Source: Microbacterium elymi (GTDB lineage Bacteria; Actinomycetota; Actinomycetes; Actinomycetales; Microbacteriaceae). From it: 64,000 nucleotides of DNA. Below, piece after piece: positions 49,119 to 58,765 of this stretch. Each line of letters starts with the position of its first letter. Position 1 is the first letter of the stretch. The notes below the pieces were generated by a model. The model saw only the letters and a list, made by a program, of their open reading frames with translations. It did no database searches and was not told the DNA's origin. The translations under genes and the position numbers were made by a program. The stretch is taken from assembly GCF_021582895.2 (NCBI RefSeq), contig NZ_CP091139.2:248001-312000 (forward strand), read 5' to 3'.

Positions 49119-50136
49119 GTGCTTCGCCTCCTCGGAATCCTGCTGACCGTGCTGTGCGCGATCGGGGCGGCGATCCTCACCTGGCCGCAGTTCTTCCGCC
49201 TCGAGCGGGTGTTCCCGGTGGCGCAGGTCATCTCCTTCCGCGGGCTGATCACGCTCGGATTCGCCGCCCTGCTGCTGCTCATGCGCTGCTGATGCTGGCC
49301 CGCCCGCTCCGCCCGCTCGCGGCATCCCTCGCCCTCATCGCCTTGGTCGCCGGCGGCGTCAACGCCGGCATCATCGTCTCGCGCGGCACGGGCAGCGACG
49401 CCCTCCCGGCCAAGGGTGAGGGCAGCGTCCGGGTGATGACCTGGAACACCGCCGGCTCGGCGACCTCGCCGGATGAGATCGCGCGCACCGCCGTCGCGAT
49501 GGAGGCCGACGTGGTGACCCTGCCGGAGACGACGATCGAGACCGGCGAGAAGGTGGCAGTGGCGATGCGCACGCTCGGGCACCGGATGTGGGCGTACCAC
49601 ACGCAGTACGGCGCGCACGGCTGGGACGCGAGTTCGACGACCGTGCTGATCTCCCCGATCTGGGCACCTATTCGGTGATCGAATCGTCATCCGACGGCAG
49701 CAGCAACACCTCCACGGTGCCGTCGGCGGTCGCGATGCCGGTGGACGGGTCCGGGCCGACGATCGTCGCCGCCCACGCCGTGGCGCCGCGGGAGCACTAC
49801 ATGGACAGCTGGAAGCACGATCTGCAGTGGATCGCCGACCAGTGCGCGTCCGCCGATGTCATCATCGCGGGCGATTTCAACGCGACGGTGGACCACATGG
49901 CGGGGCTCGGCACCGACGGCGGGACGCTCGGCCGCTGCCACGACAGCGAGGACGCGACCGGCAACGGCGGCGTGGGCACGTGGCCGACCTCGATGCCGGC
50001 GCTGGCCGGAGCCCCCATCGACCACGTGATGGCCACGGATGCCTGGACCGCCGCCGGATCGGTGGTGCTCACCTCGATGGACGGCAGCGGCAGCGACCAC
50101 CGGCCTCTGGTGGTCCAGCTCGATCCCGCGCACTGA
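49119..50136 (+). CDS. Endonuclease/exonuclease/phosphatase family membrane protein, frameshifted
   Basis: The reconstructed protein of about 339 residues has two to three N-terminal transmembrane helices (about 1-20, 38-58, 62-85) and an extracellular EEP domain: RVMTWNTAGSA at its start, LPETTIETG with the metal Glu, AGDFNATVDHM, and the final GSGSDHRPLVVQL with the catalytic Asp-His. Such proteins act as secreted nucleases or phosphodiesterases; the substrate is not known. A G is missing near 49285, which splits the membrane part from the rest, and a C near 49658. Both are homopolymer losses. The gene is divergent from the PHP gene. Confidence 0.85.
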
Positions 50137-50201
50137 CACTGCCCCTCCCCCTGCCCCTGCCCCCTGCCCGCCGTCGGCGCACGAAGCGGGTGCGATCGTG
50201 C

Positions 50202-50301
50202 CGTGCAGAACTCCGGAGATTCTGGGCGTGACCAACGGCACGTCCGCGGAATCTCGCGGGGTCGGTGCCGGGCAGGCCACGACCCTCCGGAGTTCTGCAC
50301 G
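50202..50301. repeat. Nested intergenic inverted repeat
   Basis: CGTGCAGAACTCCGGAG (50202-50218) recurs inverted as CTCCGGAGTTCTGCACG (50285-50301), 17 of 17 bases, 66 bases apart. Inside, GAGATTC (50216-50222) pairs with GAATCTC (50249-50255). The structure lies between two genes on the same strand, in a gap of 223 bases that begins with a C-rich CTCCCCCTGCCCCTGCC run. It has no ORF and no U tract and may be a copy of a short palindromic repeat family. Confidence 0.65.
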
Positions 50302-50359
50302 CGAATCTCGCGCGACGACCCGCCGGGCGAGGCATCCGACGACGTGAGAAACTGGAGGC

Positions 50360-51771
50360 ATGAGCACGACAGGTGAGACCTCCGCCGAGACCGCGGCGCG
50401 CCCCTCGAGGCAGCGAGAACCGGCGCCAGCCCTTCCCCGGGGATTCCTCGACACCATCTCGACCGGCTGGGCATCGCGCCCCGAGACGCTCCCGCCGCAG
50501 CGCGCGCAGGCGGCGTACGCCGCACGTCGGCGCGAGGCGCTGTCCGCGCAGTTCCCGGGCCGGCGCCTGGTGATCCCCGCCGGGGACCTCGAAGCAGCGC
50601 AGCAACGACACCGACTACGTGTTCCGGGCGCACTCCGCGTTCGCACACCTCACCGGATGGGGTGCGGATGCCGAACCCGGCGCCGTGCTGGTGTTCGATC
50701 CGTCCGCCGACGGGCACGAGACCACCCTGTACTTCCGTGAGCGGGCCGACCGCACCACGACGGAGTTCTACGGCGACGCCTCGGTGGGCGAATTCTGGAT
50801 CGGGCCGCGTCCCGCCCTGGCCGGCGTCGCCGCGGATCTGGGCGTCGCGACCGCCCACATCGATGCGTTCGCCGCGCACGACGACGATCTGGTCGTCGAC
50901 GACGATGCCGCGCTGACCCGCGCGGTCTCGGAGCTTGCGCCTGGTCAAGGACGAGTACGAGCTCGCGCAGCTGCGACTGGCCGTGCAGGTCACCGCGCGC
51001 GGGTTCGACGACATCGTGCGCGAGCTGCCCGCGGTCCTGGCGCATCCGCGCGGCGAGCGCGTGGTGGAGGGCGTGTTCCACCTGCGCGCCCGCAGCGACG
51101 GCAACGGCGAGGGGTACGACACGATCGCCGCCTCCGGCCCGCACGCCTGCTACCTGCACTGGACCCGCAACGACGGCGCCGTCGCCGACGGGGACCTCAT
51201 CCTGATCGACGCCGGCGCCGAGGTCGACAGCCTGTACACCGCCGACATCACCCGCACGATCCCGGTGTCCGGCACCTTCACCGACGTGCAGCGCACCGTG
51301 TACGAGACGGTGCGCGAGGCCGCCGACGCCGCGTTCGCCGCCGCCAAGCCGGGCGTGACCTTCCGCACCGTGCACGAGACCGCCCTGGCCGTGATCGCCC
51401 GGCGCACCGCCGAATGGGGCCTGCTGCCGGTCACGGCCGACGAGGCGCTGGATGCCGACACCGGCGGGCAGCACCGGCGGTACATGGTGCACGGCACCAG
51501 CCACCACCTCGGCCTGGACGTGCACGACTGTGCGCAGGCCCGTCGCGAGATGTACTACGACGGCATCCTCGAACCGGGCATGGTCTTCACCATCGAGCCG
51601 GGGCTGTACTTCCAGATCGACGATGAGACGGTGCCGGCCGAGTACCGCGGCATCGGCGTGCGGATCGAGGACGACGTGCTGGTCACCGCCGACGGAGTCG
51701 AGAACCTGTCGGCCGCCCTCCCCCGGACGGCCGACGAGATCGAGGCGTGGGTGGCGCAGGCGCGTCGCTGA
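50360..51771 (+). CDS. M24 family aminopeptidase P (Xaa-Pro aminopeptidase), frameshifted
   Basis: The reconstructed protein of about 469 residues has an N-terminal creatinase-like domain and a C-terminal pita-bread metallopeptidase domain. Metal ligands appear as Asp in LILIDAGAEVDS and YTADITRT, His in GTSHHLGLDVHD, and Glu in IEPGLYF and VRIEDDVLV. It removes N-terminal residues before proline. Extra bases near 50590 (ahead of AAGCAGC) and near 50930 (GCGCAGC read as GCGCAAGC) break the frame; correcting them restores DLKQRSNDTDYVFRAHSAF and SELRLVKDEYELAQL. GGAGG is just before the ATG at 50360, and GAAACT six bases before it could be a -10 box. Confidence 0.92.
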
Positions 51772-51777
51772 GGACCG

Positions 51778-52910
51778 TCACCGGGCGCGCACCGCGGGGC
51801 CGGTGAAGTGGGCGGCCGGACGGATGATCTTCGGGTCCCGGGCCTGCTCGACGGCGTGCGCGGTCCACCCGATCGTGCGCGCCACCGCGAACGTCGGGGT
51901 CATCAGCTCCCGCGGGATGCCGCACAGCTCCATCACGACCGCGGCGAACAGCTCGACGTTCGCATGCAGTCCGCGCCCCGGCTTGACCTCGGCGAGCACC
52001 TGCTCGGCGATGCGCTCGTAGGCCACCGCGATCTCCACCCGGTGGCCGCCGCGCTGCACCGCCAGATCTCGCAGCGAGCCGCGCTCGCGGGTCGGCCGTG
52101 CGGTAGACGGCGTGCCCGAACCCCATGAGGCGGCGGCCGGACGCGAGCTCGGCGCGCACCCACGGTTCGATGTCGTCCACATCGTCGAACCGGTCGATCG
52201 CCTCCAGTGCACGAGCGGGGGCACCGCCGTGCAACGGCCCGGACAGCGCTCCCAGGGCGCCGGCCAGGCACGACGCGAGGTCGGCGCCGGTGGAGGCGAT
52301 CACCCGCGCCGCGAACGTCGAGGCGTTGAACCCGTGGTCCATCGCCGCGATCAGATAGGCCGACAGCGCACGCTCGGCCCAGGCATCCGGTTCCCGCCCG
52401 GTCAGGTTCGCCAGATGATCGGCGACGACGCCGCGGCCGGTCGTCACCGGCGCGCTCCCCCGCCGGTGAGCCAGCGCCACGATCGTGGGCGTGACGGCCG
52501 CCAGCTCGAGAGCGGATGCCGTGCGTCCGGCCTCGTCGAGGTCGTACAGGGCGCTCATCCCCCGACGTGCGGACAGGACGGCCCAGGCCGCCTTCAGCAC
52601 GGCGACAGGGTCTGCGGTCGCGCCGCGCAAGCGCAGCGACGATCTCGCGCACGTCCGCGCCGTCCCGGGCCCGGGCGATCCGCTCCGCGAACACGCGCCG
52701 CTGCGCGGGGTCGGGCAGGTCCCCGATCAGCAGCAGGTGCCATACGTCCTCGAAGGATGCCGATGCGGCGAGCCCGACCGCCGACCGGTCCCGGTACTGA
52801 AACCATCCCTCGTCGCCGTGGACGTCGCTGAGCCCGGTCTCGGCGACCACCACTCCGGCCAGCCCGCGGGGGACCTCGATCCTCCCGCTGTGGTGCATGA
52901 CGGCATCCAT
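51778..52910 (-). CDS. Citrate/2-methylcitrate synthase family protein, frameshifted
   Basis: The reconstructed protein of about 376 residues is a citrate synthase homologue. It has the catalytic-region MDHGFNASTFAARVIASTGAD, SGPLHGGAP (His of substrate site), MGFGHAVYRTADPRA, and the C-terminal Asp region NVELFAAVVMELCGIPRELMTPTFAVARTIGWTAH. The role may be citrate or methylcitrate synthesis. Insertions near 52628 (GCGCAGC read as GCGCAAGC) and near 52087 (a C in a short run) break it. It is divergent from a second citrate-synthase-like gene with a fused HTH, and the shared gap holds a palindromic operator. Confidence 0.88.
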
Positions 52911-52970
52911 GTCCTCGTCCTTCCGCTCTGCGATACCGTCAGTGTGTGAACATGACGCCGTTTCCGTCAA

Positions 52971-52987
52971 TGTTGATCGGATCAACA
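52971..52987. promoter_or_regulatory. Palindromic operator overlapping the HTH-citrate synthase start
   Basis: TGTTGATCGGATCAACA is a perfect 17-base palindrome centred at 52979. Its last base is the A of the ATG at 52987. A regulator bound here would sit on the downstream gene's start and close to the divergent citrate synthase promoter. Confidence 0.7.
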
Positions 52988-54180
52988 TGACCGACATGAC
53001 GACGACGCCGATGCTGACCGCCGCGCAGGCGGCGGCGCGTCTGGGCGTCAAGCCGGCGACGCTGTACGCCTACGTGTCCCGCGGTCTGCTGGACCGGCGG
53101 CGCACGCCTCAGGGGTCGCGGTTCGAGGCGCTCGCGATCGAGGAGTTCGCCGCGCGCCGGACACGACGGCGGCCGCCGGACACCGTGCAGGCCGCCGGGT
53201 CTCCGCTGATGGTGCTGGACACCGATGTGGCCGTGGTGCTGGATGACGAGCTCTTCCTCCGCGGACGGGACGTGACGCGACTGGCGACCGGGTCCACGCT
53301 TGCCGACGTGGCCCGCTGGCTGTGGGACATGACCGACCCGTGGCCTCGGGTCGACGCGGCGGACGCGGCCGACATCCGCCGCGCCGTCTCGGCGCTGCCG
53401 GCCTCCGCGTCGCCGCTGGACCGCATCCGCACGGCGGTCACGGTGCTCGCCGCTACCGACCCGCTGCGCGCCGACACCTCGACCGAGCAGCTGCGCCGGG
53501 CGGCGGCACGGGTGCTCGTCCACCTCCCGTGTGCGCTGGATGCGGCGGATCCGCCGACGCTGTGGCACGCCCTGAGCGCGCGCGCCCCCTCCGCCGAGGA
53601 CCGCCGTGCCCTCGAGGCCGCGCTGATCCTGGTCGTGGATCACGACCTGGCCGTGTCGACGATGGCGGCCCGCATGGCGGCGTCGGCCCGTGGGTCGGCG
53701 TACGCGATCGTCGGCGCGGCGCTGGGCGCGTTCGAGTCGCCGCTGCACGGCACCGCGAGCCGTGCGGCGCGCGCCCTCCTCGACGACGTCCGGTCCGGCG
53801 CCGATCCGGCCGACGCGATAGCGGCCGCGGTGGCGCGCACGGGTCGCGGCGTGCCGGGATTCGGACAGCGGCTGTACACAGGCACCGACGCCCGCGCCGC
53901 GGCGCTGCTGCCGCTGGTGTACGCGCTGCCGGGTGGCGCCGACCTGCGGGCGGCGGTCGCCGGGCTGTCCGAGGTCCTCGTCCGCCGTGTCGGACTCCAC
54001 CCGAACGTCGACCTCGCACTGGCCGCCCTCACCATCGCGGCGGAGATGCCCCGGATGCCGGGGCGACGATCTTCGCGGTCGGGCGCACCGTGGGCTGGAT
54101 CGCGCACGGCCTGGACGAGTACGCGGAACCGCCGCTGCGGCTTGCGCCCGCGCGGCCGCTACGTCGGGCCGATGCCCTGA
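52987..54180 (+). CDS. Citrate synthase-like protein with N-terminal HTH domain, frameshifted
   Basis: The reconstructed protein of about 397 residues has a MerR/excisionase-type helix-turn-helix (MLTAAQAAARLGVKPATLYAYVSRGLLDRRRTPQGSRF, about 6-45) fused to a citrate synthase-like domain with ESPLHGTASRAARALLDDVRSGADP and NVDLALAALTIAAEMP. Such fusions occur in actinobacteria beside a normal citrate synthase and may be a metabolite-responsive regulator, or an enzyme. Many catalytic residues differ from the neighbour, for example FDHG is VDHDL here. A G is lost near 54062, and a T inserted near 54141 (GCGCAGC read as GCGCAAGC). The palindrome at its start fits autoregulation. Confidence 0.82.
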   Translation: MTDMTTTPMLTAAQAAARLGVKPATLYAYVSRGLLDRRRTPQGSRFEALAIEEFAARRTRRRPPDTVQAAGSPLMVLDTDVAVVLDDELFLRGRDVTRLATGSTLADVARWLWDMTDPWPRVDAADAADIRRAVSALPASASPLDRIRTAVTVLAATDPLRADTSTEQLRRAAARVLVHLPCALDAADPPTLWHALSARAPSAEDRRALEAALILVVDHDLAVSTMAARMAASARGSAYAIVGAALGAFESPLHGTASRAARALLDDVRSGADPADAIAAAVARTGRGVPGFGQRLYTGTDARAAALLPLVYALPGGADLRAAVAGLSEVLVRRVGLHPNVDLALAALTIAAEMPRMPGRRSSRSGAPWAGSRTAWTSTRNRRCGLRPRGRYVGPMP

Positions 54181-54201
54181 CCGCTGCCGCGTCCCGACCG
54201 G

Positions 54202-54871
54202 TCAGAGAGCAGCGATCCAGTCCAGTGCGCGGGCCGCGATGTCCGCGCCCACATCGGCGGCGGGGTGCTTGTGCCCGGCAACGTCGAAGCCGTGCCCGGC
54301 GCCGTCCACCCACTGCAGCTCGGCGTGCCGGCACGACGCCACCGCCTCTTCGAGCTGGGCGTGCGGATCCACGAACGGGTCGCGCGTGCCGGAGAGGAAC
54401 AGCTGCGGCGCCGTGATCTGCGGCAGGTGCTCCGCCCGGGGCCTGTCCGGGCGGCCGGGCGGGTGCAAGCGGGTAGGCGAGGTAGATGAGACCCTGCGGT
54501 CGGATGCGGTCCTGCGCCGCCGCCATCGAGGCCATCCGCCCGCCGTACGAGCGCCCCGCGGCGAACAGCGGCAGCTCGGTGGGCACGGATGCCGCAACCG
54601 CCGCCCACGCCGCCACCGCGTGCGCGGCCGGGCCCGGCATCCGGCGCCCCGCCTGCGCGTACGGGAACGCGAACCGGATCGCCCGGATCCCCGCCGCGCA
54701 CACCGCGTCCGCGAAGCCGACCAGGAACGGGTGATCGAGGCGCGCGCCGGCGCCGTGCGCGAGGATCAGCGTCGCCTGTGCAGCGTGCGGCTCGTGGCGC
54801 ACGGTCGTGACCTGGACGTCGCCGGCCGGAAGCGGCACGGTGACGCTCCGCTCACGCGTCGCGTTCGTCAT
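54202..54871 (-). CDS. Alpha/beta hydrolase (dienelactone hydrolase-like), frameshifted
   Basis: The reconstructed protein of about 222 residues is a KANL3/Tex30-type alpha/beta hydrolase. It has LILAHGAGARLDHPFLVGFADAV near the start, the nucleophile in FAAGRSYGGRMASMAA (Ser), the acid in LSGTRDPFVDPHAQLE (Asp) and His in VDGAGHGFDV. Substrate unknown. A T inserted near 54469 (TGCAGCGGG read as TGCAAGCGGG) breaks it at YLAYPLHPPG. Its start overlaps the end of the upstream stress-protein gene by 20 bases, so the two form one unit. Confidence 0.88.
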
Positions 54872-55656
54872 CCCCGGACTCGTCCGGACGGTCGGCCGGC
54901 GCGGACGGCTCGGCCGGAGTCTGGGCGGCATCCGGGGCGGCGTCCGGCGTCGTCCGTTCGCCGTACCGCGGCGGCTCGGGCTGCTGCCGCTCAGGCTGCG
55001 GCCGCTCGGCCTGCGGCCGCTCACTGTCCGATGACGGGCTGCTGCGGATCGAGCTGCGGCATCCGCTCGCCGTATGCCGGGGGCGGGACCCCGGTGCGCT
55101 GGCCGTAGCGCGGCGGGTCTCCCCCGGCCGCCGGGTCGGCTGCCGGCGGCGGCGTCTGCACCCCGGGACCGCTCGCCGCCTGCGGACCGAGCACCTCGCG
55201 CGCGCGATGGATGCTGGTGGCCATCACCGTGACCTCGTAATGATCCGCGATGACCTGCATCACCGATGCGAAGTCGCGGCGGCGGCGCACGATCGCGTAC
55301 GCGCCGATGCTCGGCAGCATCCCCAGGGCGACGCCGACGAACAGCACGCCGACGAACGCCGAGACGGGCACGGCCGCGTTGCCCAGCACGAAGATCGCCG
55401 AGAAGAACAGGCCGAGCAGAAGGCCGTTGATCGCGCCCGAGCGCGCCGCCGTCGCGTAGCCGAGCCGCCCGGTGACACGCTCCACCGAGCGCAGTCCGCT
55501 GCCGACGATCGCGATGTCGCGGGCGGGGATATCGCCGGCGATCAGCGCCGACACCGCCTTCTGCGCACCCTCGTACGACGGGAAGCTGGCGACCGTCTCG
55601 CCGACCTCGCTGCGCCCTGCGGTACCCTCGGCATGCTCATCCCTCCATCTTGTCAC
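54852..55656 (-). CDS. General stress protein 17M-like membrane protein with long C-tail, frameshifted
   Basis: The product has the family pattern of an N-terminal ETVASFPSYEGAQKAVSALIAGDIPARDIAIVG, then two hydrophobic helices (about 80-100 and 105-125), and a cytoplasmic HYEVTVMA segment. After it comes a Pro/Arg/Tyr-rich tail with repeats like PRYGQRT and PAYGERM. A TGA at 55021 stops this frame, but one extra base there hides a further 55 residues of the same style (ERPQPERQQPEPPRYGERT) that end at 54852, overlapping the hydrolase start. The N-terminus is uncertain: GTG 55656 extends the frame, but ATG near 55635 has GGAGG seven bases upstream and is more likely, with a shift close by. 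Confidence 0.6.
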
Positions 55657-55696
55657 GGTGCCCTTCGCATTCCCCGACCGGCCGGTGCCCGACGGC

Positions 55697-55702
55697 TACG
55701 CT
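55697..55702 (+). promoter_or_regulatory. -10 box of the MgtE-N/CBS gene (leaderless)
   Basis: TACGCT is six bases before GTG 55709. Confidence 0.5.
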
Positions 55703-55708
55703 GGAAGC

Positions 55709-57000
55709 GTGAGCACGCAGAGGGTTTTCGTCGCACGCCTGTCGGGCTGCACGGTCTTCGACCCCGCGGGCGACCGGGTCGGGCGGGTGCGCGACGTGGT
55801 CGTCATCTACCGCAAGGACAATCCGCCGCGGGTCGTGGGACTGGTCGTCGAGATCCCGGGGCGCCGCAACGTGTTCCTGTCGATCGGACGGGTCACCTCG
55901 ATCGCCATGGGCCAGGTGATCACGACCGGCCTGATCAACGTGCGGCGGTTCCAGCAGCGCGGCGGCGAGGTACGGGTGATGGCCGAGCTGCTCGGTCGCA
56001 AGGTGTACTTCCGTGACGGCAGCGGTCACGCCGTCATCGAGGATGTCGCCATCGACCAGGACCGGCACGGCCTGTGGAACGTCAGCCAGCTGTTCCTGCG
56101 CAAGCCGAAGACCAGTGCCTCGCCGTTCGCGAAGGGACCGACGACGTTCGCGGACTGGCAGGACGTCCGCGAACAGCAGACGCCCGGCGAGGCGCAGTCG
56201 GCCGAGCAGCTGGTCGCCACCTATTCCGAGCTCAAGCCCGCCGATCTGGCGAACACCCTGCTCGACCTGCCCGATGACCGCCTGCTCGAAGTCGCTGAGG
56301 AGCTGCCGACGGCCGGCTCGCCGACGCGCTCGAGGAGATGCCCGAGGACGAGCAAGCTGCACATCCTGGACCAGCTGGGTGACGAGCGCGCCGCCGACAT
56401 CCTGGACGCGATGGAGCCGGATGACGCGGCCGACGTGCTCGGTCAGCTGCCGGAGAATCGGCTGGAGAAGCTCCTGGAGCTGATGGAGCCCGAAGAGGCC
56501 GAGGACGTGCGGGCCCTCTTGAAGTACGGCCCCGACACCGCCGGCGGTCTGATGACGAGCGAGCCGATCGTGCTCCCGGCCGACGCCACCGTCGCCGAGG
56601 CGCTCGCCCTGATCCGGCGGCACGAGCTGCATCCCGCCCTGGCGGCCGCGGTGTTCATCACGCTGCCGCCGTATGAGACGCCCACGGGGCGGCTGCTGGG
56701 CACGGTGCACTTCCAGCGGATGCGCTGCGCTACCCGCCGCATGAGCGGCTGGGCGCCATCATCGACGACACGGTCGATCCGGTGCCGGTCACCGCATCCG
56801 CGGCCGAGGTGGCCCGCCTGCTGGCCAGCTACAACCTCGTCTCGGTGCCGGTGGTGGATCCGGCGCAGCGCCTGGTCGGGGCGGTGAGCGTGGACGACGT
56901 GCTGGACTATCTCCTGCCTGAGGACTGGCGCTCCCAGGCGGCCGAGGACAATCCCGAGCCGGTGCCCACGACCACCGCGAGCATTCCGAGGCGGCGCTGA
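55709..57000 (+). CDS. MgtE N-terminal and CBS domain protein without membrane part, frameshifted
   Basis: The reconstructed protein of about 429 residues has a PRC-barrel-like N-terminus (RVFVARLSGCTVFDPAGDRVGRVRDVVV), an MgtE N domain (about 190-290, with DAMEPDDAADVLGQLPENRLEKLLELMEPEEAEDV and YGPDTAGGLMTSEPIVL) and a pair of CBS-type repeats. It lacks the membrane domain of MgtE and is probably a cytoplasmic regulator or partner. Shifts near 56307 (a base lost) and 56352 (GAGCAGC read as GAGCAAGC) alter 15 residues, and two bases are added near 56728 at GCTGC. It is coupled to the DUF1003 gene (TGATG). Confidence 0.88.
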
Positions 57001-57524
57001 TGGCGCGGGCGGCCGACCGGGGGCGGCTGGACGCCCCGCGCGGGCGCACGGGAATGCGCTCGCGCCCGGCCCAGCCCTCGCGGGATCGGTTCGGTCGGTT
57101 CACCGAGTGGGTCGCGCGCGCGATGGGCACCCCCGCATTCCTGGCGATGCTCACGATCTTCTGCATCGTCTGGATCGCGTGGAACACGATGATGCCGGAC
57201 GCCCTGCGGTTCGATTCGGCCGCGAACGGCTTCACCGCGCTGACGCTGATGCTCTCGCTGCAGGCCTCATACGCCGCCCCGCTGATCCTGCTCGCGCAGA
57301 ACCGGCAGGACGACCGCGACCGGGTGCAGATCGAGCAGGACCGCCAGCGTGCCGAGCGCAACCTCGCCGACACGGAGTACCTCGCGCGCGAGATCGTCGC
57401 GCTGCGGATGGCGATGACCGAGCTGTCCGAAGGGGTGATGACCCGGGAGACGCTGCGGCAGGAGCTGAAGGCGCTGCTGGAACAGCTCGAGGACCGGCCG
57501 GGCGCCGCCCAGACGCCGTCATGA
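57000..57524 (+). CDS. DUF1003 membrane protein
   Basis: This intact 174-residue protein has the DUF1003 signature: a basic N-terminus with DRFGRFTEWVARAMGTPAFLAMLTIFCIVWIAWN, a second helix FTALTLMLSLQASYAAPLILLAQNRQDDRDR, and then a coiled-coil (IEQDRQRAERNLADTEYLAREIVAL). Function is unknown; the proteins are small membrane proteins with a cytoplasmic coiled coil. It starts on the ATG overlapping the stop of the MgtE-N gene and ends overlapping the Mrp start (ATGA), so the three genes are one operon. Confidence 0.9.
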   Translation: MARAADRGRLDAPRGRTGMRSRPAQPSRDRFGRFTEWVARAMGTPAFLAMLTIFCIVWIAWNTMMPDALRFDSAANGFTALTLMLSLQASYAAPLILLAQNRQDDRDRVQIEQDRQRAERNLADTEYLAREIVALRMAMTELSEGVMTRETLRQELKALLEQLEDRPGAAQTPS

Positions 57525-58765
57525 ATCCGCTCACCGAGGCCGTGCGCGCGGCGGTCGGGGCCGTCGTCGACCCCGAGCTGCGCCGGCCGATCGCCGGGAT
57601 GGACATGGTGCGCGACATCCGGGTCGACGATGCCGGGATCGCGCACGTCGGCATCTCGCTCACCGTCGTCGGCTGTCCGATGTCGGATCGCATCGCCGCG
57701 GATGTCGCGGCCGCCGCGCGGACGGTCGACGGGGTCACGGATTCCCGGGTGACCCTGACGGTGATGAGTCCGGACGAGCGGGCCGCCCTCATCCAGCGGC
57801 TGCGCGGCCGCCGCGCCGCGGGCCGGTCGCCGTTCGCTGCGGACGGACCCACCCGCGTGGTCGCGGTGACCAGCGGCAAGGGCGGGGTGGGCAAGTCGAC
57901 CGTGACCGCGAACCTCGCCGTTGCGCTCGCCCGCCGGGGGCTGTCGGTGGGACTGGTCGACCTCGACGTGCACGGCTATTCCATCCCGGGTCTGATGGGT
58001 CTGGTGGACGCGGACGGGCGGGTGCCGCATCCGACCCGGATCGACGACATGATCCTGCCGCCGATCGCGCACGACGTGAAGACCATCTCGATCGGGATGT
58101 TCCTGCGCGAGGGCGACCGGCAGCAGGCGGTGGCCTGGCGCGGGCCGCTGCCGCACCGCACCGTCCAGCAGTTCCTCGCCGACGTCTACTTCGGCACCCC
58201 GGACGTCCTGCTGCTGGACATGCCCCCGGGGACCGGCGACATCGCCATCACCGTCGGCCAGCTTCTGCCCGGTGCCGGTGTGCTGGTGGTCACCACCCCT
58301 CAGCCGGCCGCCGTCGACGTCGCGGTGCGCAGCGGCCTGGTCGCCCGCCAGACCGGCCAGCACGTCATCGGCGTGGTGGAGAACATGGCACCGCTGACCC
58401 TGCCGGACGGAACCGTGCTGGACCTGTTCGGCTCCGGCGGCGGCGCGCGGGCGGCCGAGGCGCTGTCGGACGTGACCGGATCCGTCCCCCTGCTGGCATC
58501 CGTGCCGCTGAGCCCGCGCCTGCGGTCCGCCGGCGACGAGGGGCTCCCGATCGTCGCCGCCCGTCCGGACGACCCCGCCGCCCAGGCGCTGCAGGCCCTG
58601 GCGGACCGGCTCGCCGCCCTGCCTCGGCCCGGCGCGGCGACACCGGCCCGGCCGCGGCGCGGGGCGACGAACCTCGGCAGCACCGGGCGCCCGTCGCCGC
58701 AGGCGGATGACTCCTCGGCGACCGGCTCGGCACAGACCGATCGGATCCAGCCCGGTCACGCGTAG
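57521..58765 (+). CDS. mrp: Mrp/NBP35 family Fe-S carrier ATPase
   Basis: This intact 414-residue protein has an N-terminal DUF59 (MIP18) domain with VVDPELRRPIAGMDMV and the Cys-containing GCPMSDRI, a deviant Walker A VTSGKGGVGKSTVTANLAVALA, Walker B LLLDMPPGTGD, and the switch region VTTPQPAAVDVAVR. It transfers Fe-S clusters to apoproteins. The C-terminal CxxC of Mrp enzymes is not obvious here; the segment after GVVENMAP reads LTLPDGTVLDLFG, and the tail is low in complexity. Its 3' end overlaps the convergent unknown gene by ten bases. Confidence 0.92.
   Translation: MNPLTEAVRAAVGAVVDPELRRPIAGMDMVRDIRVDDAGIAHVGISLTVVGCPMSDRIAADVAAAARTVDGVTDSRVTLTVMSPDERAALIQRLRGRRAAGRSPFAADGPTRVVAVTSGKGGVGKSTVTANLAVALARRGLSVGLVDLDVHGYSIPGLMGLVDADGRVPHPTRIDDMILPPIAHDVKTISIGMFLREGDRQQAVAWRGPLPHRTVQQFLADVYFGTPDVLLLDMPPGTGDIAITVGQLLPGAGVLVVTTPQPAAVDVAVRSGLVARQTGQHVIGVVENMAPLTLPDGTVLDLFGSGGGARAAEALSDVTGSVPLLASVPLSPRLRSAGDEGLPIVAARPDDPAAQALQALADRLAALPRPGAATPARPRRGATNLGSTGRPSPQADDSSATGSAQTDRIQPGHA

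Noticed and set aside
50131..50170. C-rich run CTCCCCCTGCCCCTGCC as a bipartite promoter element copy
   Set aside because: It lacks TCCTCCCCA and the CCACAG box at the right spacing.
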